A stretch of 64,000 nucleotides of DNA from JACDAN01 sp963834825 (GTDB taxonomy: Bacteria; Actinomycetota; Thermoleophilia; Gaiellales; Gaiellaceae), in NCBI GenBank assembly GCA_963834825.1, contig CAWICZ010000014.1, forward strand, positions 1,054,001 through 1,118,000, written 5' to 3'. Below, one piece after another: positions 1 through 8,582 of the stretch. Below the pieces are notes generated by a model. The model did no database searches and had not been told where the DNA came from. It saw only the letters and a list, made by a program, of their open reading frames with translations. A program made the translations under genes and the position numbers. The stretch's first letter is position 1; each line of letters begins with the position of its first letter.

Positions 1-519
1 ACCTACGCCGTCCCGGTCAACGTCGTCCAGCGAGGGGGCCGGCTGATGGCCGACAACGGCATCTGCCGCTCGGTGAAGAGCGTCTGGTACTTCTCGGGAG
101 AAGCCCCGAGGCTCCGCACCGCCGACTGCAAGCCGAACGAAGTCGAGGTGCCGCGTGTGATCGGGTCGACGTTGAACGACGCGAGAGGCCAGCTCGCCGC
201 GCAGCCACTCGCGTACGACGTCGTCTACAAGCCGGCGCGGCGAGGTCAGCGGCTCGACGTCGTGCTCGGCCAGATCCCGAAGGGCGGCACGCTCTCCGCC
301 AACGACGAGGTGATCCTCATCCTGGCCAAACCGCGCTTCGGCGTCGTGCCGAGCGTAGTCGGGCTCCCCGTCGGCAACGCGGTCCAGCGGCTCGAGCGTC
401 TCAAGCTGCACCCCGCGGTCGTCGGTGGATCGAACGGCCGCGTCATCCGTCAGGAACCCCGCGGCCCCGTCGCCGCGGCTCCCGGGATGCCGATCCGGCT
501 GGTCGTAGCGCGCGGCTGA
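1..519 (+). CDS. C-terminal part of a PASTA-domain protein, probably a class A penicillin-binding protein
   Basis: The frame is open to the left edge, so only the C-terminal 172 residues are visible; the ATG at 46 is internal. Two PASTA-like repeats follow each other: one from about VEVPRVIGS with a conserved Pro/Val-Gly start, the second from FGVVPSVVGLPVG, ending in RLVVARG at the stop. PASTA domains bind peptidoglycan or muropeptides and sit outside the cell at the C-terminus of penicillin-binding proteins and Ser/Thr kinases. The segment before them (ICRSVKSVWYFSGEAP) has cysteines and does not look like a kinase, so a penicillin-binding protein or other wall enzyme is the better guess, but the catalytic part is outside the window. 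Confidence 0.6.
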   Translation, partial: TYAVPVNVVQRGGRLMADNGICRSVKSVWYFSGEAPRLRTADCKPNEVEVPRVIGSTLNDARGQLAAQPLAYDVVYKPARRGQRLDVVLGQIPKGGTLSANDEVILILAKPRFGVVPSVVGLPVGNAVQRLERLKLHPAVVGGSNGRVIRQEPRGPVAAAPGMPIRLVVARG

Positions 520-525
520 CTCGTT

Positions 526-553
526 TCGCGGAACGTCTTGCGACTTTCCGCGA
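526..553. terminator. Hairpin between convergent genes
   Basis: TCGCGGAA (526-533) pairs with TTCCGCGA (546-553) around a 12-nt loop, between the stop of the PASTA gene (519) and the stop of the convergent glycosylase gene (577). There is no clear T-run, so this may be a bidirectional or factor-assisted terminator. A closely related hairpin occurs at 60891-60912. Confidence 0.5.
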
Positions 554-576
554 GTGTGTCTGGCCAGGCCGACGCG

Positions 577-1140
577 CTAGCTGCGTACTGGCCGGCTGAG
601 GTAGCGCGAGCCTGCCAGGACGTAGCGCCACGGCCGCTCTGCGGCCTTCGTGATTCCCACTCGAGGTCCGATGTGGATCTCGCGCGTGCCCTCGCGCTCC
701 CGCAACTCGAATGGAGGCGCATCGAGCGCCAGGCCGTCGTGGGCTCCTGTGACGCCGAGCGCTTGACACAGCCGGCCCGGGCCCGAGCAGAGCAGCCGCA
801 GGTCGTCGAGCCCTCGCCGAGCCTTTATGGCATCGATGCCGTCCGTCGGCTCGAGCGCTCGGATGAGGACGGCGCTCGCCACCTCCGGACGCTCGCACAC
901 GAAGTTCAGGCACCAGTGGATGCCATACGAGCGATAGACGTACGCGTGCCCGGGCGGGCCGAACATCGAGGCGTTGCGCGCCGTCCGGCCGCGGTAGCCG
1001 TGGGCGGCGGGGTCCTCGTGGTCGTAGGCCTCGACCTCGACGATCAGCCCGCCGACGCCGCCGACCAGCAGCGTGACGCCGATCAGCTCCGGCGCGACCT
1101 CGTGCACCGAGCGGTCGAAGAAGTCCCGTCCGAGGCTCAT
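577..1140 (-). CDS. mpg: DNA-3-methyladenine glycosylase (AAG/MPG family)
   Basis: 187 residues. Base-excision repair enzyme that removes 3-methyladenine and related alkylated purines from DNA. Family hallmarks are visible: MSLGRDFFDR at the N-terminus, the IVEVEAYDHEDPAAH active-site segment with the catalytic Glu, GRTARNASMFGPPGHAYVYRSYGIHWCLNFV, and the C-terminal GPRVGITKAAERPWRY. Length is normal for the bacterial family (about 180-210). ATG at 1140 was chosen because the family N-terminus begins there and it overlaps the TGA of the upstream MFS gene by 4 bp (ATGA), which suggests translational coupling. Confidence 0.9.
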   Translation of the reverse strand: MSLGRDFFDRSVHEVAPELIGVTLLVGGVGGLIVEVEAYDHEDPAAHGYRGRTARNASMFGPPGHAYVYRSYGIHWCLNFVCERPEVASAVLIRALEPTDGIDAIKARRGLDDLRLLCSGPGRLCQALGVTGAHDGLALDAPPFELREREGTREIHIGPRVGITKAAERPWRYVLAGSRYLSRPVRS

Positions 1141-2420
1141 TCGTCCTGAGGGCGCCGCGCGTCGTAGCGGACGAGGGCTGGGATGGTGGCGGCAACCACC
1201 AGGGTTCCGACGACAGTCAGCAGTCCGCCGGAAACGATCGAGGCCCGGACGCTCGTGAGCTCGGCGACGATTCCCGCCTCGACGTTCCCGAGCTCGGGCG
1301 CGCCGGCAACCTGAGCGAGCTCGATCCCTGAGAGGCGGCCGCGCATCGCGTCCGGTGTCGCCGTGAGCAGGATGTTCGAGCGGAGGACGGCGCTGACGAA
1401 GTCCGCTGCCCCCGCGACGGCGAGGAAGACAAGCGCGAACCAAGCGGCCTCGGCGAAGCCGACGAGCGCGATGGCCGCGCCCCAAGCGCCGGCCGCGATG
1501 CACACGCCCAGGCCTTGCCGACGCACGGTCATCATCCAGCCCGAGGTCAGCGACGCGACGAGCGCCCCGGCGAACGGCGCCGAATACATCAGTCCAAGCA
1601 AGCTGGCGCCGCCGCCGAGGTTCTCGGCGAAGGCGGGAAACAGGGCGCGCGGCATCCCGAAGATCATCGCGATCGCGTCGACGACGAAGATCCCCAGCAG
1701 CACTTCGCGTTTACGGACGAAGCGGAAGCCGTCCAGGATCGACTGGAGGCTCGGGCGATCGGCATCCGGTGAGGGCGGTGCGGGAGGCAGCAGCCAGATC
1801 GCAAACAGAGATGCGCCGAACGTCGCGATGTCGATGCCGAACGCGACGGGAAGGCCGAAGACGGCGATTAGGACGCCCGCCATCGTGGGGCCGGCGACAC
1901 GGGCGAGGGTGAAGATGACGTCCTCGACCGCGATCGCGGCCAGGAGCTGGTCGTCGGGCACGAGCCGCGGCGTCAGCGCATTGCGTGCCGGACGCTGGAA
2001 GCAGTACGCGGTCGTGCCCAGGAACTCCCCGAGGAAGAGAGCCCAGACCTGGGGCTCGGGCATGAGTGCGTTGACGAGCAGGCCGGCGGTCGTCGCGAGC
2101 AGCGCGATGTCCGAAAGCAGCAAGAGTCGCCGACGGTCGACGGCATCGGCGACGGCGCCGCCGTAGAGCGGCACCGTCAGTAGCGGGACCAGTGCCGCGA
2201 GCCCGAGCAGGCCCACGAGGAGCGTCGAGCCGGTGAGGTCGTAGAGCTGGAACGGGATCGCGACCGTCGTGATCTGGCTGCCGATCGCCGAGATCCCCGT
2301 TCCGAACCAGAGCCGTCGGAAGTCTCTCGACGCTCGAAGGGGACGGATGTCGACGGCGATGCGTGCGAGCAGGCTGCGGCCCGGACCCTCGCCCGGTGGT
2401 TCCCGCCCGATCTCGGTCAG
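1137..2420 (-). CDS. MFS transporter, EntS/MFS_3-like drug or siderophore exporter
   Basis: About 427 residues with roughly 12 hydrophobic segments. The MFS_3-type N-terminus is recognisable (RPLRASRDFRRLWFG, then SAIGSQITTVAIPFQLYDLTG), followed by the A-motif-like GGAVADAVDRRRLL. The first ATG/GTG/TTG in frame is GTG at 2216, which would remove the first membrane helix. The coding pattern extends up to a CTG at 2418-2420 that overlaps the TGA of the upstream gene (CTGA), with a purine-rich stretch (AGGAAGAAGAG) 10-20 bases before it. I therefore place the start at this CTG, with low certainty about the exact codon. Substrate unknown. The 3' end overlaps the glycosylase gene by 4 bp. Confidence 0.75.
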   Translation of the reverse strand: MTEIGREPPGEGPGRSLLARIAVDIRPLRASRDFRRLWFGTGISAIGSQITTVAIPFQLYDLTGSTLLVGLLGLAALVPLLTVPLYGGAVADAVDRRRLLLLSDIALLATTAGLLVNALMPEPQVWALFLGEFLGTTAYCFQRPARNALTPRLVPDDQLLAAIAVEDVIFTLARVAGPTMAGVLIAVFGLPVAFGIDIATFGASLFAIWLLPPAPPSPDADRPSLQSILDGFRFVRKREVLLGIFVVDAIAMIFGMPRALFPAFAENLGGGASLLGLMYSAPFAGALVASLTSGWMMTVRRQGLGVCIAAGAWGAAIALVGFAEAAWFALVFLAVAGAADFVSAVLRSNILLTATPDAMRGRLSGIELAQVAGAPELGNVEAGIVAELTSVRASIVSGGLLTVVGTLVVAATIPALVRYDARRPQDE

Positions 2421-2776
2421 AAGAGGTGCTCTTCTTCCTGGGGCTTGGCTGTCGCCTCGAGCAGGCGACGAGCCCGCCGCCCGAGGTCGGCGAGGTCGAC
2501 GCGGCCGCTCTCGGCTCCGGCGGCGGCGCGCTCGGCGAGATCGAGCGCCTGCTCGATGATCTGCGCGTTGGCCGCTGCCTCCTGGCCCATCTCGTGGAGG
2601 ATCGTCCGCTCGGTGCGACCGGCGATGATCGGATCGGGCACGCCCTCGATCCAGACGCGGGTTCGGCGACCCCCGCCCCGGTCGTCCCCGGTCAGCGGCT
2701 CGAGCGCGTAAATCTTGTCGGCGCGGGCGTACTTCCCGAAGCCCAGGAAGACCATCCGGTTGGCGCCGTTGGCCAT
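2417..2776 (-). CDS. RemA/DUF370-like regulatory protein
   Basis: 119 residues. The N-terminal 60 residues resemble the extracellular-matrix regulator RemA (DUF370): VFLGFGKYARADKIYALEP, then a basic patch GGGRRTRVWIEGVPDPIIAGRTERTIL, matching the RemA layout of a Gly-Phe-Gly start and a GRRTRA strand. RemA is a small DNA-binding transcription factor in Bacillus. The C-terminal half is a predicted helical, charged extension (QEAAANAQIIEQALDLAER) not present in classical RemA. It lies 18 bp downstream of the DegT aminotransferase and runs into the MFS gene at CTGA. Function in this lineage is not known to me. Confidence 0.6.
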   Translation of the reverse strand: MANGANRMVFLGFGKYARADKIYALEPLTGDDRGGGRRTRVWIEGVPDPIIAGRTERTILHEMGQEAAANAQIIEQALDLAERAAAGAESGRVDLADLGRRARRLLEATAKPQEEEHLF

Positions 2777-2794
2777 GCGGCGATTATGAACGCG

Positions 2795-3922
2795 CTACCC
2801 GAGCAAGGAGCGGAGCGCGTCGACGACGTACTCCTGGTCGTCCGCCTCGATGCCCGGGAAGAACGGCAGCGCGAGCGTGCGGCTCGCGATCTCCTCTCCG
2901 ACGGGACAGAGCCCTTCGCCGAAGCCGTAGCGGTCGCGCATGTACGTCAGCAGATGGACGCAGGGCACGTACTCCGCGACGTCCACCCCGCGCTCCCGCA
3001 TCTCGACCATCACCCGCGCGCGGTCGACCTCCGGTGCGAGCGCGACGACGTAGACGAACCACGACCGGCGGTGGTCAGCGTCGTCGGCCGGGGCCAGGGT
3101 GACTCCCGCGACGTCCGCGAGAAGATCGGCGTAGCGTGCCGCGGCCGCCGAGCGCAGGTCGAGCATCCGATCGAGCTTCTCCAGCTGAGCGAGACCGACC
3201 GCAGCCTGGAGATCGGTCCAGCGGTAGTTGAAGCCGAGGCGAACGTGATTGAACCAGCCGCCACCTTCGTAGGAGCGGCCGTGGTTGCGAAGGCTCCGTA
3301 GGAGCCTCCACTGCTCCTCCGAGTGCGTCGTGACGACGCCGCCCTCGCCGGTGGCGAGCTGCTTGTTCGGGTAGAAGCCGAAGACGCATGGAGGTCCGTG
3401 CGACCCGATCGGAGCGCCCTTGTACTCCGCGCCGAGCGCCTCCGCTGAGTCCTCGATCAGCGTGATCCCATGCCGCTTGCAGAGCTCCATCAGCGGCGCG
3501 AGCTCACATGGGTAGCCGAACATGTCGACTGCGACCAGAGCCTTCGTCCGCTCGGTGATCGCCGCCTCGACGGCGGCGGGATCGACGTTCCACGTCCGCG
3601 GATCCACATCGGCGAAGACCGGCGTCGCGCCCTCGTAGATGAAGCAGTTCGCCGAGGCGGCAAAGGTCAGAGGCGACGTGATCACCTCGTCGCCCGGCCC
3701 GACCTCGCTGATGTGAGCGAGCAGATGCAGTCCAACAGTCCCACTCGAGACTGCGGCTGCGTAGGGCGCTCCGACTCGCGCTGCGATCTGCTCCTCGAAC
3801 CGGTCGATCGTCGGCCCGAGCGAGAGCCGTCCCGAGCGCAGCACCTCGAGGACGAGCTCCTCCTCGCGCTCGTCGAGATACGGCCGGGCTAGTGGAATCC
3901 GCCGCGTCGCGGCGGGCTTCAC
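2795..3922 (-). CDS. DegT/DnrJ/EryC1/StrS-family PLP aminotransferase
   Basis: 375 residues, normal length. These enzymes transfer an amino group, usually from glutamate, to keto-sugars of nucleotide sugars or related compounds. Visible features: IPLARPYLDEREE start, AVSSGTVGLHLL for PLP phosphate binding, EDSAEALGAEYKG with the conserved Asp, FGFYPNKQLATGEGG with the Schiff-base Lys, and FNYRWTDLQAAVG. The GTG start at 3922 overlaps the TGA of ilvE (GTGA). No sugar-biosynthesis genes flank it, so the acceptor cannot be named. Confidence 0.88.
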   Translation of the reverse strand: MKPAATRRIPLARPYLDEREEELVLEVLRSGRLSLGPTIDRFEEQIAARVGAPYAAAVSSGTVGLHLLAHISEVGPGDEVITSPLTFAASANCFIYEGATPVFADVDPRTWNVDPAAVEAAITERTKALVAVDMFGYPCELAPLMELCKRHGITLIEDSAEALGAEYKGAPIGSHGPPCVFGFYPNKQLATGEGGVVTTHSEEQWRLLRSLRNHGRSYEGGGWFNHVRLGFNYRWTDLQAAVGLAQLEKLDRMLDLRSAAAARYADLLADVAGVTLAPADDADHRRSWFVYVVALAPEVDRARVMVEMRERGVDVAEYVPCVHLLTYMRDRYGFGEGLCPVGEEIASRTLALPFFPGIEADDQEYVVDALRSLLG

Positions 3923-4869
3923 GCTTTAGCCGGGGCCGGCGCCGGCTCTGGCGCCGGCATCGGCGCGTAGTCGAGCCAGTGCGACCAGCGCTCGCTGCCT
4001 CCGCGCACCGTGTCCATGTAGGCCTTCTGGAGCATGCGCGTGACCTCGCCCGGCGGGCCGATCTCCTGGTCGTCGACCGACCGGATCGGCGTCACCTCGG
4101 CTGCTGTTCCGGTCATGAAGATCTCGTCGGCGAGATAGAGATCGGTACGGATCAGGTTCCGCTCCTCGACGGTGTGCCCGAGCTCCTGGGCGATCTCGAT
4201 CACGGTCTCGCGCGTGATGCCCGGGAGGATCGAGGTCGAGAGCGGCGGCGTCACGATCGTGCCCTTCCTGACGATGAAGACGTTCTCGCCGGAACCATCG
4301 GCGACGAAGCCGTCGTCGGTGAGCAGGATGGCCTCGTCGTATCCGGCGCGGTTCGCCTCGCTGACGGCGAGCATCGAGTTCAGGTAGATCCCGGTCGCCT
4401 TCGCCGCGTGCGGGATCGTGTTCGGGCCGACCCGCTTCCAGCTCGAGATCTTGGCGCGGATGCCGTTCTTCAGGCCTTCCTCACCCAGGTATGGCGCCCA
4501 CGGCCAGCTCATGATCACGACGTCGACGGGGTTGCCCTCCGCCGAGACCCCGAGCTCGCCGTACCCGTAGAACGCGATCGGCCGCAGGTAGCACTCTGGC
4601 AGGCCGTTCCGCCCGATGAGATCCAGCGACACTGCGCGAAGGTCGTCGACCGAGTAGCCGAGGTCCATGTTCAGGAGCCGGGCCGAGGCGTCGAGCCGCT
4701 CGAGGTGTTCGCGGAGCCGGAAGACCGCGGGGCCCCGCGGCGTCTCGTAGCAGCGGATGCCCTCGAACACCCCGGTTCCGTAGTGCAGCCCGTGCGTCCC
4801 AACATGGATCTTCGCGTCCGCCCAGTCGACGAACTCGCCGTTCATCCAGATCTTCTCGGTCTCGCGCAT
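3919..4869 (-). CDS. ilvE: Branched-chain amino acid aminotransferase
   Basis: 316 residues, class IV (D-amino acid aminotransferase fold) PLP enzyme. It interconverts leucine, isoleucine and valine with their keto acids. Diagnostic stretches: IWMNGEFVDWADAKIHVGTHGLHYGTGVFEGIR at the N-terminus, KATGIYLNSMLAVSEANRAGYDEAILL with the catalytic Lys, GSGENVFIV, and TSILPGITRETVIEIA. A short Ala/Pro-rich tail follows. The ATG at 4869 gives the family start. Downstream genes overlap by 4 bp. The enzyme also feeds the leucine catabolic genes seen at 47-60 kb, though those are unlinked. Confidence 0.93.
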   Translation of the reverse strand: MRETEKIWMNGEFVDWADAKIHVGTHGLHYGTGVFEGIRCYETPRGPAVFRLREHLERLDASARLLNMDLGYSVDDLRAVSLDLIGRNGLPECYLRPIAFYGYGELGVSAEGNPVDVVIMSWPWAPYLGEEGLKNGIRAKISSWKRVGPNTIPHAAKATGIYLNSMLAVSEANRAGYDEAILLTDDGFVADGSGENVFIVRKGTIVTPPLSTSILPGITRETVIEIAQELGHTVEERNLIRTDLYLADEIFMTGTAAEVTPIRSVDDQEIGPPGEVTRMLQKAYMDTVRGGSERWSHWLDYAPMPAPEPAPAPAKA

Positions 4870-4890
4870 GCGCCTCCTTCGGACGAGATG

Positions 4891-5379
4891 TTATGCGGCC
4901 TCTATGACGGCGTCCACGGTCTCCGCTTTCGCCAGCCGGACAAGGTCGGCCGACGTGAGCGTGGCCATGTGATTCGGCGACCCCGCTCCGACCCAGACCC
5001 GTTCGTGCACGAGAACCTGGCGGTCGACCAGCACGCGGTCGACCTTCTGGAGCGGAAACGGGGCCACTGCGCCGGGAGCGAACCCAGTCGCAGCGCGAAC
5101 CTGGTCCGGGCCGGCCACCTTCGCCTTGCGGCAGCCCGCGGCGCGCGCGACCTTGCGCGAGTCGGCTCGCCGGTCGCCCGGGACCATGACGACCAGGGAC
5201 TTCCCGTCGCAGTCGAAGACGAGCGACTTGACGATCTGTCCGAGCTTGCAGCCGACAGCTCGTGCCGCTGCCTCGGCGGTGGGCGTTCCGGCACCGAACT
5301 CCTCGATCCGCGCCTCGGCACCACCTGCACGCAGGAAGGCGGCCACGCGCTCGACCCCGTCCGGCCACCCGCGCTCCAT
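4891..5379 (-). CDS. YbaK/EbsC-family aminoacyl-tRNA deacylase
   Basis: 162 residues, the standard length for a free-standing YbaK/ProX editing domain, which hydrolyses mischarged tRNA (such as Cys- or Ala-tRNA-Pro). Visible: RVAAFLRAGG, FGAGTPTAEAAARAVGC, QIVKSLVFDCDGKSLVVMVPGDRRAD with the conserved Lys, then GFAPGAVAPF and the SPNH turn near the C-terminus. It lies 21 bp upstream of ilvE in the same direction and is probably in the same operon. Confidence 0.88.
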   Translation of the reverse strand: MERGWPDGVERVAAFLRAGGAEARIEEFGAGTPTAEAAARAVGCKLGQIVKSLVFDCDGKSLVVMVPGDRRADSRKVARAAGCRKAKVAGPDQVRAATGFAPGAVAPFPLQKVDRVLVDRQVLVHERVWVGAGSPNHMATLTSADLVRLAKAETVDAVIEAA

Positions 5380-5397
5380 CGACGTGAGCCTAGTCTC

Positions 5398-5817
5398 CTA
5401 GAACCAGGTCCGGCGCCGGTACGCGGCGTAGCTCCGAAAGCGCTCGAGCAGGTAACGCTCTTCGCGACGCGCTTTCGCGACCCAGAAGAGCGCCAGGATG
5501 CCGGTGAGGACGAGCCCCCACGCCGAGAAGACGAGGGAGAGGCCGGCGAAGAAGAAGACGCCGCCGACATACATCGGGTGTCGCATCATGCTGTACGGGC
5601 CCTCGACCACCAGCTCGCCGTCGGGCCGCGGGGAAGGGAACATCGTGAAGGACCGACCCATCGCCCAGCGTGCCGCCCCGACCACCACGGCGCCTGTCAG
5701 CGCGACGATCCACCCCAGACGCGTCACTCCGGGGCCGACGAACCACGACCCCACGATCAGCGCGAAGAGGACGAGCTGGACCCCGACCCAGCCGGCGCCC
5801 CTTTTTTCATTGCTCAT
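5398..5817 (-). CDS. Isoprenylcysteine/phospholipid methyltransferase-family membrane protein
   Basis: 139 residues with about four membrane helices. The C-terminal half carries the ICMT/PEMT signature: GPYSMMRHPMYVGG, then YLLERFRSYAAYRRRTWF, the family's cofactor- and membrane-binding region for SAM-dependent methylation. ATG at 5817 (MSNEKRGAGW) was preferred over the longer frame, which runs into Arg/Ser-rich shadow sequence. Substrate unknown. A second family member lies at 43880-44372. Confidence 0.8.
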   Translation of the reverse strand: MSNEKRGAGWVGVQLVLFALIVGSWFVGPGVTRLGWIVALTGAVVVGAARWAMGRSFTMFPSPRPDGELVVEGPYSMMRHPMYVGGVFFFAGLSLVFSAWGLVLTGILALFWVAKARREERYLLERFRSYAAYRRRTWF

Positions 5818-5842
5818 AGGGACAGGATCAATCCTGTCCCGA

Positions 5843-7423
5843 TCAACCCAAAGAGATGAAGCGCGCGTCGTCGAAGCCCTCGCTGCGGACGCGCTCGACG
5901 AGCTCGGGCGGCGCCTCACTGTCGATCGAGAGCGCCATCAGCGCTTTCCCGCCGCGTCGCGTCCGCGAGACGGCCATGTTGGCGATGTTCACGCCCGCGT
6001 CGCCGAATAGCGTCCCGACGCGGCCGATCACGCCGGGCACGTCGTCGTAGCGGAAGAAAACGAGTAGCGGCGCGAGCTCCAGCTCGAGCTCGAAGCCGAG
6101 CGCGCTGACGAGCCAGATGCGGTTCTCACGTCCGATCGTCGTCCCGGCGACCTGGAGCTCCTCGCCGTCTGACGTCACTCCCACTCGGACGAGGTTCGTG
6201 AAATCGCGGGAGGAACGACGGCGCTGCTCGACCACCTCGATGCCGCGCTCCTCGACGAGCAGCGGCGCGTTGACATAGTTGACGTCCTGGTCGAAGCGGC
6301 CCTGGAAGGCGCCGTTCAACGCCGCCGCAGTCAGGAGGCGCGTGTCGTACTCGGAGAGGTTGCCGAAGTAGGTCAGCGTGACCTGGTCAGCGCGGCCACC
6401 CGCGAGCTCCATCGCGAGGCGGCCGAGCTTGGCAGCAAGCGGTACGAATGGGCCGAGCACCTCGAGATCCTCGGGTCGGATCGCCGGGATGTTGACGGCA
6501 TTCGTGACGAGCTCGCCGTCCAGGGCCGCCACGACCTGCTCGGCGACGATGACGCCGGCGCGATCCTGGGCTTCCTCGGTCGAGGCCGCGAGATGCGGCG
6601 TGACGACGACGTTGTCGAGCTCGAGCAGCGGGCCTGAGTAGGGCTCGGCCGAGAAGACGTCGAGCGCGGCACCGGCCAGCTTGCCGGAGCGGAGGGCTGC
6701 GAGAAGCGCCTCCTCGTCGACCAGCTCACCTCGGGCAGCGTTGACGAGGCGCGCGCCGTCCGGCATCCGTGCGATCGCCGGCTCATCGATGATCCGCGTC
6801 GTCTCGGGGGTCAGAGGCAGGTGCAGGGTGAGAAACTCCGCCGCGGTCAGGACCTCGTCGGCCGTCTCGACCCGCTCGGCGCCGAGCTCGCGGAAGCGGT
6901 CCTTGCCGACGAACGGGTCGTACGCGACAACCCGCATCCCGAGCCCGATCGCGCGCCGGGCGACCTGTTGTCCGATCCGGCCGAAGCCGAGCACGCCCAA
7001 GGTCTTGCCCTCCAGCTCGATCCCCCCGTGCGCCGACCGCTCCCACCGGCCCTGCTTCAGCGCGGCATGTGCCTGCGGTATGTGGCGGGCGAGCGCTGCC
7101 AGGAGCCCGATCGCGTGCTCCGCTGCGGAGACGACCGTCGACTCGGGTGCGTTCGCCACGACGATTCCGCGGCGGGTCGCTGCATCGACATCGACGTTGT
7201 CGACTCCGACCCCCGCGCGTCCGATCACCTTCAACCGCTCGGCTCGCTCGAGCAGGTCGGCGGTGACGAGCGTGCCCGAGCGGATCACGATCGCGTCGTA
7301 GTCGCCGATCCGCTCCTCGAGCTGCCCCGCGCCGTCGACATCGACGTCGAAGCGCTCCTCGAGCAGCCTGACCCCGGCCTCCGCGATCGGCTCGCGAACG
7401 AGGACGCGAGGCCTGTCGCTCAC
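5843..7423 (-). CDS. serA: D-3-phosphoglycerate dehydrogenase
   Basis: 526 residues, the long actinobacterial form. It catalyses the first step of serine synthesis, NAD-dependent oxidation of 3-phosphoglycerate. N-terminal substrate/NAD domains show VIGRAGVGVDNVDVDAATRRGI, the Rossmann motif GFGRIGQQVARRA, and PLTPETTRIID. An intervening (ASB) domain follows with YVNAPLLVEERGIEV, and a C-terminal ACT domain (DVPGVIGRVGTLFGDAGVNIANM), usually a serine-binding feedback site. GTG at 7423 overlaps the TGA of the aminotransferase upstream (GTGA), so the two are co-translated. Confidence 0.95.
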   Translation of the reverse strand: MSDRPRVLVREPIAEAGVRLLEERFDVDVDGAGQLEERIGDYDAIVIRSGTLVTADLLERAERLKVIGRAGVGVDNVDVDAATRRGIVVANAPESTVVSAAEHAIGLLAALARHIPQAHAALKQGRWERSAHGGIELEGKTLGVLGFGRIGQQVARRAIGLGMRVVAYDPFVGKDRFRELGAERVETADEVLTAAEFLTLHLPLTPETTRIIDEPAIARMPDGARLVNAARGELVDEEALLAALRSGKLAGAALDVFSAEPYSGPLLELDNVVVTPHLAASTEEAQDRAGVIVAEQVVAALDGELVTNAVNIPAIRPEDLEVLGPFVPLAAKLGRLAMELAGGRADQVTLTYFGNLSEYDTRLLTAAALNGAFQGRFDQDVNYVNAPLLVEERGIEVVEQRRRSSRDFTNLVRVGVTSDGEELQVAGTTIGRENRIWLVSALGFELELELAPLLVFFRYDDVPGVIGRVGTLFGDAGVNIANMAVSRTRRGGKALMALSIDSEAPPELVERVRSEGFDDARFISLG

Positions 7424-8571
7424 ACTCTGGTGTGCTCGAAGGCTTCGAGCGCGGCGGTGATTGCGACCCCCCGCTCGATGTCCGCGCCCAGCTCCGAGAG
7501 GACGAGCTCGATGCCGGCGAGCGCGGTGGTGATGTCGAAGACGTCGTAGTAGCCGATGTGGCCGATGCGGAAGATCTTGCCCTTCAGCGGGCCCTGGCCC
7601 GGCGCAAGGACGATCCCCTGACGGTCGCGAAGCGTCTGCACCAGCTCGCTCGAGTCGATCCCGTCGGGTGCATTGATCGCCGTGACGACGGCCGATCGGT
7701 CGTCATCCGGTGAGAAGAGCTCGAGACCCATGGCTTTGACGCCGGCGCGGCACGCTCGCCCCAGGCGGGCGTGCCGCTCGAACGCCTGCTCGAGCCCCTC
7801 GCCGAGGAGCAGACCGAGGGCGATGTCGAGGCCGACGACGATCGAGACCGCCGGCGTGAACGTGGGGTCGAACTTCTCCTGCGAGTACCGCGTGCGTCCC
7901 CAGTCGAAGTAGTAACGGGACGCGGCGCCTTCCTCGACCGCAGCCCAGGCGTCAGGAGAGACGGAGACCGTGGCGAGCCCGGGCGGGCTCATCAGCGCTT
8001 TCTGCGAGCCCGAGATGACCGCGTCGAGGCCCCAGCCGTCGGTCTCGACCGGAACGGCCCCGAGGCTCGAGACGGCGTCGACGACGACGAGGGCCCCGGC
8101 CTCCTTGGCGGTCGCGGCGAGCGACTGGACGTCTGCGACGACGCCGGTCGAAGTCTCCGAGTGCGTCAAGAAGACGACCTTCGCGCCGCCGAGCTCGGTC
8201 AACCGGCTTGCGAGGTCGTCGGCCGCCGGCGCCTCGCCCCAGTCGTAGCGGAGCTCGTCCACCTCGCAGCCGAAGTTGCCGGCCAGCTCCTCCCAGCGCT
8301 CGCCGAAGTGTCCGGCGGAGACGACGACGACGCGATCTCCGGGCCGAGTGAGGTTCGACACTGCCGACTCCATCCCGCCGGTTCCGGACGACGTGTAGAG
8401 GAGGACATCGCTTTCGGTCCTGTACACCTGCGCCAGTCGCCCCAGGCAGCGCTCGAAGATCGTGCGGAAGTCGGAGCTGCGGTGGTGGAGGATCGGCCGG
8501 CTCAACGCCTCGAGCACCTCGGGCGGCACGGGCGTCGGCCCCGGAGTGAAGAGATAGCGCTTCTCTACCAC
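7420..8571 (-). CDS. Class V aminotransferase (alanine-glyoxylate/serine-pyruvate family), possibly acting as phosphoserine aminotransferase
   Basis: 383 residues from GTG at 8571 (VEKRYLFTPGPTPVP). Fold-type I PLP enzyme of the AGXT/SPT group: FTPGPTPVPPEVLEAL start, LLYTSSGTGGMESAVSNL, THSETSTGV, VVDAVSSLGAVP with the PLP Asp, and SGSQKALMSPPGLATV with the Schiff-base Lys. The C-terminal FRIGHIGYYDVFD motif is typical. It is translationally coupled to serA, so a role as the second enzyme of serine synthesis in place of SerC is a reasonable inference. No serC is present in the window to test this. Confidence 0.87.
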   Translation of the reverse strand: MVEKRYLFTPGPTPVPPEVLEALSRPILHHRSSDFRTIFERCLGRLAQVYRTESDVLLYTSSGTGGMESAVSNLTRPGDRVVVVSAGHFGERWEELAGNFGCEVDELRYDWGEAPAADDLASRLTELGGAKVVFLTHSETSTGVVADVQSLAATAKEAGALVVVDAVSSLGAVPVETDGWGLDAVISGSQKALMSPPGLATVSVSPDAWAAVEEGAASRYYFDWGRTRYSQEKFDPTFTPAVSIVVGLDIALGLLLGEGLEQAFERHARLGRACRAGVKAMGLELFSPDDDRSAVVTAINAPDGIDSSELVQTLRDRQGIVLAPGQGPLKGKIFRIGHIGYYDVFDITTALAGIELVLSELGADIERGVAITAALEAFEHTRV

Positions 8572-8582
8572 TGCCCCTGAGG

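Noticed and set aside
3892..5859. 655-codon frame on the plus strand opposite ilvE and ybaK
   Set aside because: Arg/Asp/Val-rich shadow translation of strongly supported genes on the other strand; no motif, no ribosome site.
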